From: Paenibacillaceae bacterium
GTDB lineage: Bacteria; Bacillota; Clostridia; Lachnospirales; Lachnospiraceae
Length of the DNA stretch: 64,000 nucleotides
Reading direction: 5' to 3'
NCBI GenBank assembly: GCA_015057705.1
Contig: SVDU01000017.1
Coordinates: 1-64,000, forward strand
Of the stretch, positions 52,178-62,373 are shown in pieces; the stretch's first letter is position 1, and every line of letters starts with the position of its first letter. The notes beneath the pieces are model-generated. The model saw nothing but the letters and a program-made list of their open reading frames with translations, was not told the DNA's origin and did no database searches. The position numbers and the translations under genes were made by a program.

Positions 52178-54319
52178 TTATTCCCCGTCAAAATCTCTTC
52201 CCAAAACAAAGTCGATGGTACGAAGCAGTTTATCCGTACCCGATACGATTACCCGAATGGGCTGACCAAGTTTAAAAGTCTTCCTGGTCATTTCTCCCAC
52301 CAGTTCATAATGTTCTTCATCAAAATGATAATAATCATCCTGAAGATCATTGACATGGATCAGACCTTCCACCGTATTGGGAAGTTCTACATAAAGCCCC
52401 CAGTTTGTTACTCCTGAAATGACTCCCTCAAACTCCTGCCCAATATACCTGGACATATACTCACATTTTTTCAGCTTAATGGTTTCCCGCTCTGCTTCAT
52501 CTGCCCGCCTCTCCAGAGAAGAGGACTGAACAGCCACCTGCATCAGGAGCTTGTCATAATGGCTGACACGTTTCTCGCTGAGTCCTGACCTTAAATTCTC
52601 CTTTATAATACGGTGGATCTGCAGATCAGGATATCTACGGATGGGTGAGGTAAAGTGGGTATAATACTTGGCAGCCAGGCCGAAATGTCCGGTATTTCCT
52701 ACCGTATACTTTGCCTGCTTCATGGATCTAAGAGCAAGGCGGCTGATTAATGCTTCTTCCGGAGTATCCTCTGCATTGGCAAGCAACTTCTGAACTTCTT
52801 TGGGATATACCTCTCCGTTATGGAAGCGAATGGAATAACCGAAATTGTTAATCAGCGTAGCCAGACTTTTCATCTTCTCCGGATCCGGGTTGTCATGAGT
52901 CCGGTATAGAAATGGAATCTCCTGCCAGAAATAATCCTCTGCAACTGTCTCATTTGCCATAAGCATAAAATCTTCAATGATTTTAGTGGCAGAATTCCGG
53001 TCATAAGGTTTTATCTCTAATGGCTTTCCCCGCTCATCAAGAATTACCTTTGTTTCCGGGAAGTCAAAGTCAATAGAACCTCTTTTTTTCCTTTTTTCTC
53101 TTAGAATATCAGCCAGCTCCTTCATCTGTTCAAACATGGGAATAAAGTCTTCATATTCTTTCATGGCTGCTTCATCATGGTCGGTTATAATTGCATTTAC
53201 CGCCGTATAAGTCATTCTCCGGTCCACATTGATCACCGTTTCCGCAATCCTGTGACCGGTTACTGTTCCTTCTCCATCGATTTCCATGATGCAGCTCAGC
53301 GCCAGACGATCCTCTCCCTGATTTAAAGAGCAGATACCGTTAGACAGCTTGTGGGGCAGCATGGGGATAACACGATCCACCAGATAGACGCTGGTTCCTC
53401 TTTTTAAAGCTTCTTCATCAAGAGGGCTGTGCTCTGTTACGTAATTGGTTACGTCAGCAATGTGTACTCCCAGAGTATATGTCCCGTCTTTTTTTGAAAT
53501 GGTTATGGCATCATCAAGATCCTTTGCGTCTTCTCCATCTATGGTGACAGTCTGTAATTCTCTCAAATCCAGACGCCCCTGCATATCCTTACCGGTAATA
53601 GAATCAGGGACTGACTCTACCTGCTTCATCACACTGTCAGGGAATTCCTCAGGAAGTCCGTAAGCACGCACAATGGAAAGAATGTCAGTTCCCGGATCAT
53701 TGACATGTCCAAGTATCTCCTTGATCACGCCCTCCGGCTTTTTCCCTTCTCCTCCAAAATCGGTGATCTTCACCACTACCTTATGTCCGTTTACTGCTCC
53801 CATGTCTTTTCCCTGGGGAATAAAGACATCCTTAGAAATCTTCTGGTTATCCGGAATGACGAAACCAAAATTTTTGTTTTTCTGATAAAATCCAATAATC
53901 TCTTCATTTGCATGCTGAAGCACCTTAATAACCCGGCCTTCTGCTCTCTTTCCGCCAGATCCTTCTGCCTCCGCAGATATAAGAACGGTATCACCATGAA
54001 GAGCGCCGCCAGTCTTATCCTCCGGGATAAAGATGTCTTTCTCGAAACCTTCTACCGATACAAAACCAAATCCCTTCTGGTGTCCGAAAAACACTCCTGC
54101 CATGGAACCGATATCGGGTTTTCCGTATTTTCCTTTCTGGGATACTCCGATTTTCCCTTCTGACACCAAAGCATCCAGTACCTGTTTTAATTCATCTCTC
54201 TGATGTTTGGGAACCCCAAATAGCATGGAAAGTTCCTTTAATTTCATCGGTTTATAAGTCGGATCCGAAAACAGTTCCATAAACATGGCTTTCCGCTGCA
54301 TTAACTGTTCTTCTGTCAT
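52178..54319 (-). CDS. rnr: Ribonuclease R
   Basis: 3'-5' exoribonuclease of 713 aa. It has an N-terminal winged helix, two cold-shock domains (GFGFVSVEGFEKDIFIPEDK), the RNB catalytic domain with aspartates in TIDGEDAKDLDDAITI, and a C-terminal S1 domain (GVISGVTNWGLYVELPN). It follows secG as in the conserved eno-secG-rnr-smpB cluster. Rnr works with SmpB and tmRNA in degrading faulty mRNAs. Confidence 0.95.
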   Translation of the reverse strand: MTEEQLMQRKAMFMELFSDPTYKPMKLKELSMLFGVPKHQRDELKQVLDALVSEGKIGVSQKGKYGKPDIGSMAGVFFGHQKGFGFVSVEGFEKDIFIPEDKTGGALHGDTVLISAEAEGSGGKRAEGRVIKVLQHANEEIIGFYQKNKNFGFVIPDNQKISKDVFIPQGKDMGAVNGHKVVVKITDFGGEGKKPEGVIKEILGHVNDPGTDILSIVRAYGLPEEFPDSVMKQVESVPDSITGKDMQGRLDLRELQTVTIDGEDAKDLDDAITISKKDGTYTLGVHIADVTNYVTEHSPLDEEALKRGTSVYLVDRVIPMLPHKLSNGICSLNQGEDRLALSCIMEIDGEGTVTGHRIAETVINVDRRMTYTAVNAIITDHDEAAMKEYEDFIPMFEQMKELADILREKRKKRGSIDFDFPETKVILDERGKPLEIKPYDRNSATKIIEDFMLMANETVAEDYFWQEIPFLYRTHDNPDPEKMKSLATLINNFGYSIRFHNGEVYPKEVQKLLANAEDTPEEALISRLALRSMKQAKYTVGNTGHFGLAAKYYTHFTSPIRRYPDLQIHRIIKENLRSGLSEKRVSHYDKLLMQVAVQSSSLERRADEAERETIKLKKCEYMSRYIGQEFEGVISGVTNWGLYVELPNTVEGLIHVNDLQDDYYHFDEEHYELVGEMTRKTFKLGQPIRVIVSGTDKLLRTIDFVLGRDFDGE

Positions 54320-54403
54320 TATTTTCCTCTCTTTTCACAATTTTTCTAACAAGTTGATTTATAGTTTTATTATCTGCACTTCACCTGATGGTATAACAGA
54401 ATT

Positions 54404-54441
54404 TAAAAAAACACCCTTGCTGCTATACCACAAGAGTGTTT
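54404..54441 (-). terminator. Terminator after secG
   Basis: AACACTCTTG ... CAAGGGTGTT hairpin with a long T run on the minus strand, 5 nt after the secG stop. It partly separates secG from rnr. Confidence 0.8.
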
Positions 54442-54446
54442 AATCG

Positions 54447-54680
54447 CTACAGTATATTCAGATTCAGTACTAATGACAGGATAAAAAACAGGATTGCTCC
54501 GTACTTTGTAAACTTCTCCAGTTTTCCTTCCATGGAACGTCCTTTGTTCCTGCCCCAGTAAGTATCCGCCATACCACCGATAGAACCAAGACCCTGACTC
54601 TTTCCTTCCTGTAACAGGATAATCGCTGATAAAGCAACGCATATAATAACGAACACAATTGATAATATAATCCGGATCAT
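54447..54680 (-). CDS. secG: Protein translocase subunit SecG
   Basis: 77-aa membrane protein of the SecYEG channel, with two hydrophobic helices joined by the family loop LQEGKSQGLGSIGG and GRNKGRSMEG. It starts after GGAGG. A longer overlapping frame on the same strand is only a shadow. Position between the enolase-like gene and rnr is canonical. Confidence 0.93.
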   Translation of the reverse strand: MIRIILSIVFVIICVALSAIILLQEGKSQGLGSIGGMADTYWGRNKGRSMEGKLEKFTKYGAILFFILSLVLNLNIL

Positions 54681-54755
54681 TTTCCCACCTCCTTAAGTCA
54701 AACAACGCTTATCATACCATAAATTTTCAGTAAATACAATATTTTTTTCTATTTT

Positions 54756-55946
54756 TCACTGCTGTCTGCTATAGAATTCCTCAATTCTTAGCAGTTCGTT
54801 GTATTTTGCTGTGCATTCTCCCCTGCAGGGTGCACCGCATTTTATATAATCAGCACCAACTGCCGCTGCCATGTCACTTAGAAACACTTCCTCTGTTTCC
54901 TTATGGCTGTTAGAAAAGATCACTTTATGCCCAAGCCTTCCTGCTCTCTTTGCCATTTCCAGGGCAGCTGTTACCGTACCGGCTTTCTTCAACTGGATCT
55001 CTACGCCATTGGATGCAAAAAAGTCATCCGAAGCAATGGTGAAACGATGATGAAACATCTGATACATCCGGTTTCTTCCCTCAAGATCTTTTGTCCAGAG
55101 TCCTTCTGTCACAAGTCCCAGAGGAAATCCGTCTGCCAGCCTTAAATAATAGGAAATTATATCTTTTTGGTTTCTGTGTACCAGAATTCCATTATTAAGG
55201 CTTTCTTTATCAAAATGGTAAATTCCTTCTTCTTTTACATAAAGATGTTCTGCATATCCGGAAATAGCAGCGGCCACATCGGAATCCGGATCATATCCGG
55301 AAAGTCTGACTGCATCCATTATATAATGAAGCGCTTCCTCTGCACTTTTTACGTCTGCTGCAAAACCACCGCTTTCCCCCACTGATGTATCAAGCCCGTT
55401 TAAGGATAAAAGCCGCTTTAATGACTGGTATACTTCCCCGCCCAGACGCAGTCCTTCTGCAAAAGAAGTCCTGTTTAAGGGGATAATCATAATTTCTTTA
55501 AAATCGATTCCTTTTCCCCAGTCTCCTCCGTCAATCATGCTCATGACCGGAACCGGCATGACTGGAGCCGTTGATCCACCTAAATAACGGTATAGCGGAA
55601 GTCCAAGGCCTGCTCCGGCCGCTCTTGCTGCTGCCATGGACAGTGCTAACATTCCGGCCTTTCCCCTGCCGTTTTCTTTATGATCCGCATCGTCTGCCTC
55701 TCTTTGTCTGATCAGCCGATTATCAATATTTTTTTGTTCTGCAGCATCTTCAAATAAAATTGCTTCCGATAGCCATTCCCTGATATAATCTGCTTCTTCC
55801 TCTCCGGTCATTTCATCAAAAACCGAAACCACAGCTTTTCCCTGTGCACCGTTTTCCAGGATTACTTCTGCTTCCACAGCCGGATTTCCTCCCGAATCTA
55901 AAAGCATTCTCCCTCTTATGAGTTTAATATCAAGATCATCAAGCAT
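54756..55946 (-). CDS. Enolase-like protein without catalytic residues
   Basis: 396-aa enolase-fold protein in the usual eno place upstream of secG. It keeps the scaffold (SGGNPAVEAEV, GAPCRGECTAKYNELLRIEE) but most active-site positions differ from E. coli enolase: the PSGAST loop is VVSVFDEMTG, GDEGG is GESGG, the metal Asp of AMDCAAS is Ser (AISGYAE), IEDGL is VTEGL, the catalytic Lys of IKFNQIG is replaced (IQLKKAG) and SHRSGET is SNSHKET. The GDD Asp and the final Lys remain. It should not act as an enolase. GGGAGG stands 8 nt before ATG 55946; the longer frame overlaps a terminator. Confidence 0.82.
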   Translation of the reverse strand: MLDDLDIKLIRGRMLLDSGGNPAVEAEVILENGAQGKAVVSVFDEMTGEEEADYIREWLSEAILFEDAAEQKNIDNRLIRQREADDADHKENGRGKAGMLALSMAAARAAGAGLGLPLYRYLGGSTAPVMPVPVMSMIDGGDWGKGIDFKEIMIIPLNRTSFAEGLRLGGEVYQSLKRLLSLNGLDTSVGESGGFAADVKSAEEALHYIMDAVRLSGYDPDSDVAAAISGYAEHLYVKEEGIYHFDKESLNNGILVHRNQKDIISYYLRLADGFPLGLVTEGLWTKDLEGRNRMYQMFHHRFTIASDDFFASNGVEIQLKKAGTVTAALEMAKRAGRLGHKVIFSNSHKETEEVFLSDMAAAVGADYIKCGAPCRGECTAKYNELLRIEEFYSRQQ

Positions 55947-56023
55947 CTGTCTTGCCTCCCTGTTTTCAAACATTCCTCTACCGTAAGGATTGACGGGATT
56001 TTTCAGTTCCATGCAGGCAAACA

Positions 56024-56066
56024 AAAAAAGATGCCGGAAGCTTTTGCTTTTCTCCCGACATCTTTT
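56024..56066 (-). terminator. Terminator of pheST
   Basis: AAAAGATGTCGGG ... TCCGGCATCTTTT hairpin followed by Ts on the minus strand, 12 nt after the pheT stop. Confidence 0.85.
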
Positions 56067-56078
56067 TATAAAATATTT

Positions 56079-58502
56079 TTATGCTCTTAACTCAATACCA
56101 AGTGCCTGTAAACCGTTGAGTATTTTTTTCATAACTCCTGAAACTTCCTGTTCTTCCAGAGTATGATCTGCTGCACGGAATGTGATGGAATAGGCAACTG
56201 ATTTAAAACCAGCCAGAATCTGTGCACCTTCATAAATATCAAACAGTTCATAGCTTTCTAATATCTTGCCTCCACGCTGTTCAATGACTTCTTCTATCTG
56301 ACCGACAAGAATATTCTTGGGCACTACCATACTGATATCTCTGGTAACTGCCGGATATTTGGCAATTCCGGTGTATTTGCGGTCAAAACTTGTAAATGGT
56401 ATCATAGACGGCATATCGATCACTGCCACATAAGCCCGGTCTCCGATCTTGTAATTATCGGCTACCTCTGGATGAACCTCTCCTAAATATCCGATATTTA
56501 CTCCATCGTAAATGATGTCTGCCTGTCTTCCCGGATGAAGGAACGTCTTTCCTGCCTTTGGATCATAATGAGGTTTCAAATTCATACCGGTTTTTTCAAA
56601 GAACTCCTCAATAACACCCTTCATATCAAAGAAATCACCATCTCCGTAAAAGCCCAGAGTAAACTGCATTCTTTCATCTGGAAGCTCTGTGAGAGGAAGG
56701 CTCTTTGGCAGATAAATATTGGCCAGCTCATAAAGGCGGACATTTTTATTACGTCTGTTGTAGTTTGTAGACAGTGAATTTAACATTCCGTGAAGAGGAG
56801 TTGTTCTCATTACACTGAAGTCCTCGCCAAGGGGATTTAAAATATTCACAGTTACCCGAAGAGGACTGTCCTGAGGAAGAAGGAGACGGTCAAAAACTTT
56901 AGGACTTTCAAAGGAATATGTCATTCCCTGAGAGAATCCGCAGAATTCTGCAACTTCTCTTGCCAGCTCCTCCACTCTTAATTTATACGAAAGTTTACCA
57001 GTCGTCGCTTCACCGGTAGGAAGGGAAACCGGGATCTTATCATAACCATAAAATCTCGCTGTCTCCTCTGCCAGATCCGCCATACATTCTAAATCCTGAC
57101 GGAACGTAGGAACAATGATCTCACCGGTTTTTTCGTCATATTCCAGTTCCAGACGCTTATAATACTCAAGCATCGTCTCTGCTGTAATATCCGTACCAAG
57201 AAGACGGTTCATTCTCTCCGGTTCAAATGCAACACGTTTTGCCTCTCTCTTTTCCGGATAAATATCAATCATGCCGCCCACAACTTCACCTGCGCCAAGC
57301 TCCTCAATCAGCTGGCATGCACGGTCGATTGCAGCCTTTGCATTGTTGGGATCAAGACCCTTTTCGAATTTGCCGGAAGCATCGGTTCTTAAGCCAACTT
57401 TCTTAGAGGAAAGGCGGATATTGGTTCCATCAAAGCAGGCGCTTTCAAATACCATGGTTTGGACTTCATCAGTAATTTTAGAATTTTCTCCTCCCATGAT
57501 ACCGGCAATACCCACTGCCTTCTCTCCGTCACGAATCATGAGTACTGTACTGTCCAGTTTTCTTTCCTGACCATCTAAGGTCTGGAAGGTCTCTCCATCT
57601 TCTGCACATCTGACAACGATCTCATGGCCTGCCAGCTGTTCATAATCAAATGCATGCATTGGCTGGCCGTATTCTTCCATTACATAGTTGGTGATATCAA
57701 CAATGTTATTGATTGGCCTGATTCCGCAGGCTGCAAGTCTTCTCTGCATCCAGACAGGAGAAGGAGCGAGCTTAATATTTTTTACCATTCTTGCGCAATA
57801 ACGGGAACAAAGACGACCGTCTTCTACTGTTACTTTCAGATAATCATGAACATCTTCACTGTTGCCTGTGGCAGTTACCACCGGAGGAACAAAGGTTTTG
57901 TTAAATGTAGCTGCTGCCTCTCTGGCAATGCCGATCACGCTGTAACAGTCCACACGGTTTGAAGTTACTTCATATTCAAAAACAGAATCATGAAGGCCAA
58001 GAAGCTCTACTGCATCACTTCCCGGTACGGAAGTCTCGGGAAGAATATAGATTCCGCTTTCAGGAGCATCTGGATACATTTCGTTTGTAAATCCCAGTTC
58101 TTCAATGGAGCACATCATTCCACAGGATTCAATGCCTCTTAACTTGCCCTTTTTGATCTTAATTCCATCTTCAGGAAGAGGTCCGCCGTCATGACCTCCT
58201 GTAACCTTTCCTCCGTCTAAAACAACCGGTACCATATCTCCTGTTTTAACGTTTGATGCGCCGGTTACGATCTGAACAGTCTCAGATCCTACATTCACCT
58301 GACAGACAATCAGCTTATCTGCATCCGGATGGCGTTCAATCGATAAGATATGACCAACTACGATCTTCTCCAAATTTTTATCCAGGCATTCATAACCCTC
58401 AACCTTCGTTCCGGTCAGTGTCATGGCATCTGTATATTCCTGAGGTGCCACTTCCAAATCCGGTACATATGCTTTAACCCATGATAATGGTGTATTCATC
58501 AA
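56079..58502 (-). CDS. pheT: Phenylalanyl-tRNA synthetase beta subunit
   Basis: Beta chain (807 aa) of the tetrameric enzyme that charges tRNA-Phe. It has the N-terminal tRNA-binding fold (VGHILSIERHPDADKLIVCQ), the B3/B4 editing region, the B5 domain and the C-terminal anticodon-binding domain (RDISMVVPKNILVGQIEEVI). It follows pheS by 19 nt in an operon under a T-box. Confidence 0.96.
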   Translation of the reverse strand: MMNTPLSWVKAYVPDLEVAPQEYTDAMTLTGTKVEGYECLDKNLEKIVVGHILSIERHPDADKLIVCQVNVGSETVQIVTGASNVKTGDMVPVVLDGGKVTGGHDGGPLPEDGIKIKKGKLRGIESCGMMCSIEELGFTNEMYPDAPESGIYILPETSVPGSDAVELLGLHDSVFEYEVTSNRVDCYSVIGIAREAAATFNKTFVPPVVTATGNSEDVHDYLKVTVEDGRLCSRYCARMVKNIKLAPSPVWMQRRLAACGIRPINNIVDITNYVMEEYGQPMHAFDYEQLAGHEIVVRCAEDGETFQTLDGQERKLDSTVLMIRDGEKAVGIAGIMGGENSKITDEVQTMVFESACFDGTNIRLSSKKVGLRTDASGKFEKGLDPNNAKAAIDRACQLIEELGAGEVVGGMIDIYPEKREAKRVAFEPERMNRLLGTDITAETMLEYYKRLELEYDEKTGEIIVPTFRQDLECMADLAEETARFYGYDKIPVSLPTGEATTGKLSYKLRVEELAREVAEFCGFSQGMTYSFESPKVFDRLLLPQDSPLRVTVNILNPLGEDFSVMRTTPLHGMLNSLSTNYNRRNKNVRLYELANIYLPKSLPLTELPDERMQFTLGFYGDGDFFDMKGVIEEFFEKTGMNLKPHYDPKAGKTFLHPGRQADIIYDGVNIGYLGEVHPEVADNYKIGDRAYVAVIDMPSMIPFTSFDRKYTGIAKYPAVTRDISMVVPKNILVGQIEEVIEQRGGKILESYELFDIYEGAQILAGFKSVAYSITFRAADHTLEEQEVSGVMKKILNGLQALGIELRA

Positions 58503-58521
58503 TCTATCTCCCTTCCTGTTT

Positions 58522-59544
58522 TTAGAACTGCTTTAAGAATCTGATGTCATTTTCATATAATAATCTCATGTCATCTATCTCATATTTTAACAAGGCAATT
58601 CTCTCCAAGCCCACTCCGAATGCGAATCCGGAGTATTCATTGGAATCAATTCCGCTCATGGCAAGCACGTTGGGGTGTACCATTCCGCAGCCTAAAATCT
58701 CAATCCAGCCAGATCCTTTACAGAAACGGCAGCCCTTTCCTCCACATTTAAAGCAGGTAACATCCATTTCTGCACTTGGCTCAGTAAACGGGAAATGATG
58801 GGGGCGGAATTTCACCTTTGTTTCAGGTCCAAATAACTCTCTGGCAAATTCAGCCAGGGTACCTTTTAAATCTGCAAATGTTATATTCTTATCGATTACC
58901 AGTCCTTCAATCTGATGGAACGAAGGAGAATGGGTTGCATCTACCTCATCAGAACGGAACACTCTGCCTGGTGCCAGCATACGGATGGGAAGCTTTCCCT
59001 GCTCCATGGTACGAACCTGAACAGGAGAAGTCTGACTTCTTAAAACAATGTTGTCACTGATATAAAAAGTATCCTGCTCATCTCTTGCCGGATGGTTCTT
59101 CGGAATATTGAGTTTTTCAAAGTTATAATGGTCATACTCTACTTCCGGGCCTTCAATTACTTCATAACCCATGCCCACAAAGATTCTCTCCACCTCTTCT
59201 AATGCGATGGTATTGGGGTGGGTATGACCAACCCGGTTCCTCTTCGCCGGCAGTGTGACATCGATTACTTCTTTCTTCAGCTGCTCTTCTCTTGCTTTTT
59301 TCATCAGCGCAGTCATGGCTGCATCTAACTTTCCTTCAATTGCCTCTCTGGCCTCATTCACCATCTGACCAATCTTAGGTCTGTCTTCCGGAGTAACGTC
59401 CTTCATGCTCTTTAATACGCTGGTCAGTTCTCCCTTTTTTCCAAGATAAGCAACTTTAATGTCGTTCAGTTTTTCCAGCGCATCGGAAGCTTCAATCTGC
59501 TTTAACGCTTCCTGTTTGATTTTTTCTAATTGATCTTTCATCAT
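58522..59544 (-). CDS. pheS: Phenylalanyl-tRNA synthetase alpha subunit
   Basis: Catalytic alpha chain (340 aa). An N-terminal coiled coil (about 1-90) is followed by class II motif 2 (LLAPGRVFRSDEVDATHSPS FHQIEGL), a zinc-like cysteine set (CFKCGGKGCRFCKGSG) and motif 3 (GFAFGVGLERIALL). It is the first gene of the pheST operon after the T-box leader. Confidence 0.96.
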   Translation of the reverse strand: MMKDQLEKIKQEALKQIEASDALEKLNDIKVAYLGKKGELTSVLKSMKDVTPEDRPKIGQMVNEAREAIEGKLDAAMTALMKKAREEQLKKEVIDVTLPAKRNRVGHTHPNTIALEEVERIFVGMGYEVIEGPEVEYDHYNFEKLNIPKNHPARDEQDTFYISDNIVLRSQTSPVQVRTMEQGKLPIRMLAPGRVFRSDEVDATHSPSFHQIEGLVIDKNITFADLKGTLAEFARELFGPETKVKFRPHHFPFTEPSAEMDVTCFKCGGKGCRFCKGSGWIEILGCGMVHPNVLAMSGIDSNEYSGFAFGVGLERIALLKYEIDDMRLLYENDIRFLKQF

Positions 59545-59575
59545 GCTCTCCTTCTTTGATTCATTCCCTGATACA

Positions 59576-59830
59576 TTAAAAAAAGCTCCATCCCGGTAAA
59601 GGGACGAAGCTGTGTTCGCGGTACCACCCTGATTCCTGCATCAAAAGCAGGCGCTCGGCATACATAACGTGTAAGGACGTCATGACCTACCCGCCTGCCA
59701 ATTCAATAAATTCACAGGTTTCAGCCATGCTGCTTCAGTGGGAAATTCGAACTCTTAATTGAACTTAAAAGGGCTTTCAGCCGATGACCCCTTCTCTCTG
59801 ATAGAAATCAAGATTCTACTTGCACTTTCA
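59576..59830 (-). promoter_or_regulatory. T-box leader of pheST
   Basis: The minus strand has the T-box sequence AGGGTGGTACCGCG (59630-59617) followed by a terminator hairpin (AGCTTCGTCCC / GGGATGGAGCT plus T run, 59577-59611). The upstream Stem I has the distal motif AGAGAGAAGGGG ... GGCTG, and its 3' side contains TTC triplets (59742-59744 and 59749-59751), matching Phe. Uncharged tRNA-Phe should stabilise the antiterminator and allow pheST transcription. Confidence 0.93.
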
Positions 59831-59955
59831 TAGCATTTCATATTTTAATGTAATATTGTTTCCATTATAATAATTTAAAATTAAAATGTCAAGACATTTT
59901 TAAACCTGTTCTTCCTATAAAGCTTATGAACCGGTCTCTTTTTAAAAATGAAACT

Positions 59956-62028
59956 TTATTTTAACTTAAAGCCGGAAACCACCGTCTTAAGTTCCTCAGC
60001 AATCCGCTCCTGCTTCTCCGACATCTTAGACATGTCCTGTACAACTTCATATGCCTTTTCAATTGTACTAAGAACCATGCTGCTGTTGCCTGCCGTAGTC
60101 TGGACGGATTCGGAAACATTCTGGATGGCATCGCGCACTTCCTGCATTACCTGGCTTATGTTGGTCGCCATCTCCTCCACTTCATTGGAGATCTCCTCGA
60201 CAGTAACTGCATCCCTGCCATATTGCTGGCCTACATTCACAAAATTATTGTAATCAGGAGTTACAGTATCTCTTAGGAACGACAGCATAGATTGTGATCC
60301 GTCTAACATCATGGAAAATGCATTCTGGACATCTGTTATGGTGCCCTCGATTTCCTTTACAATCTCAGAAGTGTCCTTGGCAAGTTTCCCGATTTCTCTG
60401 GCAACGACTGCGAAGCCTCTGCCCTGCTCTCCTGCTCTTACCGCTTCAATAGAGGCATTGAGTGACAGAAGATTAATCTGGGATGCCGTATTGGAAATAA
60501 GGCGAGCCATATCGCCGATCCGTTCCACGACCTTTGCATGCTGGACAGCCATCTGGAGGTCCTGTTCTCTTTCCTGTGAAATAACTATGGCATTGTCATA
60601 AGCTTCCCTGCTCTTTTTCTCAATGTCTTTTGCCCGTTCCATAATCTCGCCGGAAATCTTGCTGCTCTTTTCCGTCTCACTGGCAAGTACTCCTACCGAT
60701 GAGTTAACCTCAGCAAGAGATGCATTCAGCTCTTCTGTTGCTGCACTGGAAGACATCATCGCCTTATCTACATCACTCATATATGTTTTCACATCGCTGA
60801 ACTGAACAAGCAGACCAGTCGATACTTTATTTAAATGAATACTGGCATCCGTAATATCACCTGCCTGGTCGGAAATCTGCTCGATCACTCCTTTATTGCT
60901 TTGGAACATATTATTTAATGAGCTGCTCATCTGCCCCAGTTCATCTTTGCGTCTGGATTTCAACGGCTGTACCGTAAAATCACCATCTGCAAGTGAACCT
61001 GCAAACTTGCGGACCTTCTTAAGGCCTGATGTAATACTACCAACCTGAAACAGAACTGCGATGATACATAAAACCAAAGCTGCTGCGCTGATTTTAGCCA
61101 GCTTTTCCTTTAAGGCAACAATGGGTTCTGCCAGTTCAGATTGAGGCATCTTAATCATGATGATCCAGCCCACACCTGGAACCGTATCATAATAGAGGTT
61201 ATAAGTTTCCCCGCCCTCTGTATAAACCGTCTTTCCTTTGTCATTTTCCACCATCTGGGCTGCTGCTGCGGAAAGTGTGGCATTCTCATCCTGAGTCATA
61301 TTGACACCTTTACTCACTTTTTCTGCATCTGCGCCGCAAAGATAAACACCTTCACCGGAAATTAGTACTGCAGTTCCGTTCTTACCAACTTTAATAGATT
61401 TAATCAGTTCGTCAATGTCGCTAAGCTGCATATCTACCGTAACTGCTCCAATGAAACGGTTGCTGCTGTCATAAATAGGAGCTGTGCAGCTTGCCATCAT
61501 CATGTTAAGTGTGGGATCAAAATAAGGATCAGTTATAATTGCATCCTTTGTCCCTCCTGAAACGGATTTGTAATACGCCTGATTAAAATAGTCATAGCTC
61601 TCGTTGCTGTATTGATTGGTTAAGGTCACCTTATTCCCATCTTTATACCAGTAAGGTCCTACGTACTTTTGCTGGGGATCATATACATTGGGTTCAAACC
61701 AGATACCGCTGCCAAGTATTAACTCATTGCCAGATATAATATCTGCTATGGCCTTACCGTATGTATCAAGATCCGTAGACTGATAAGAGGCCCCTACTAT
61801 ATGAGAAATATTCATGGCTGTGGTCTCTACCACATTTAAATAATTGTCAATGCCGTTTACATTCGCTTTCAGTTCTGATTCCATAGTGGAATTACTCTGC
61901 TGCTCAATCAACTCTCTGCTTGTAGATTCACTGAGCTTCGCTAACAATGCCAGTGCCAGCACTACGACGGGTAAAATGCCAAGGAGCATCTTTATCCCAA
62001 TGCTTCTGATTCCTACTCTTCTTTTCAT
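59956..62028 (-). CDS. Methyl-accepting chemotaxis protein with dCache sensor
   Basis: 690-aa transmembrane chemoreceptor. The N-terminal helix (MLLGILPVVVLALALLAKL) leads to a dCache_1 extracellular sensor (about 45-300; GSGIWFEPNVYDPQQKYVGP, VGWIIMIKMPQ), a second helix, a HAMP domain and the signalling coiled coil. The hairpin tip reads ASIEAVRAGEQGRGFAVVAR. CAGGAGA stands before ATG 62028, chosen over 62070. The ligand is probably a small amino acid or organic acid by family, but unknown. No other chemotaxis genes are close. Confidence 0.92.
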   Translation of the reverse strand: MKRRVGIRSIGIKMLLGILPVVVLALALLAKLSESTSRELIEQQSNSTMESELKANVNGIDNYLNVVETTAMNISHIVGASYQSTDLDTYGKAIADIISGNELILGSGIWFEPNVYDPQQKYVGPYWYKDGNKVTLTNQYSNESYDYFNQAYYKSVSGGTKDAIITDPYFDPTLNMMMASCTAPIYDSSNRFIGAVTVDMQLSDIDELIKSIKVGKNGTAVLISGEGVYLCGADAEKVSKGVNMTQDENATLSAAAAQMVENDKGKTVYTEGGETYNLYYDTVPGVGWIIMIKMPQSELAEPIVALKEKLAKISAAALVLCIIAVLFQVGSITSGLKKVRKFAGSLADGDFTVQPLKSRRKDELGQMSSSLNNMFQSNKGVIEQISDQAGDITDASIHLNKVSTGLLVQFSDVKTYMSDVDKAMMSSSAATEELNASLAEVNSSVGVLASETEKSSKISGEIMERAKDIEKKSREAYDNAIVISQEREQDLQMAVQHAKVVERIGDMARLISNTASQINLLSLNASIEAVRAGEQGRGFAVVAREIGKLAKDTSEIVKEIEGTITDVQNAFSMMLDGSQSMLSFLRDTVTPDYNNFVNVGQQYGRDAVTVEEISNEVEEMATNISQVMQEVRDAIQNVSESVQTTAGNSSMVLSTIEKAYEVVQDMSKMSEKQERIAEELKTVVSGFKLK

Positions 62029-62327
62029 AATTTTATCTCCTGTAGTTCGGAATTCGACCTCATACTGCATGCTTCGACATTTTTGTTAAAAACATCATAA
62101 CACACCAAGGTAAAATTTACTAATAATAATTGCTAATATTATGTATGCCTGATTCCGCTTTTTCTATTGCATTTTTACTTATGTACATATAAACTGATTA
62201 TCAGAACTTTTATATTAATACAAACTCCTTTCCTCCCTGCACTTTTTACTAATATTAACAGTTTTTAATTATACTATTGGTATTCAAATTATGCAATATA
62301 TGAATTTTACATATTTTAATCGTGTAT

Positions 62328-62357
62328 TTTACAAATTTTATTATCATAAAATATAGT
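62328..62357 (+). promoter_or_regulatory. Promoter of the XRE regulator gene
   Basis: TTTACA (62328-62333) and TATAGT (62352-62357) are 18 bp apart. The rest of the gap 62029-62327 is AT-rich with no gene visible. Confidence 0.6.
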
Positions 62358-62373
62358 ACGAGAGGTGACTATA

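Noticed and set aside
54403-54705. 100-residue frame overlapping secG
   Set aside because: secG in the other frame has the family motifs, a ribosome site and the expected two helices; the longer frame is a shadow.
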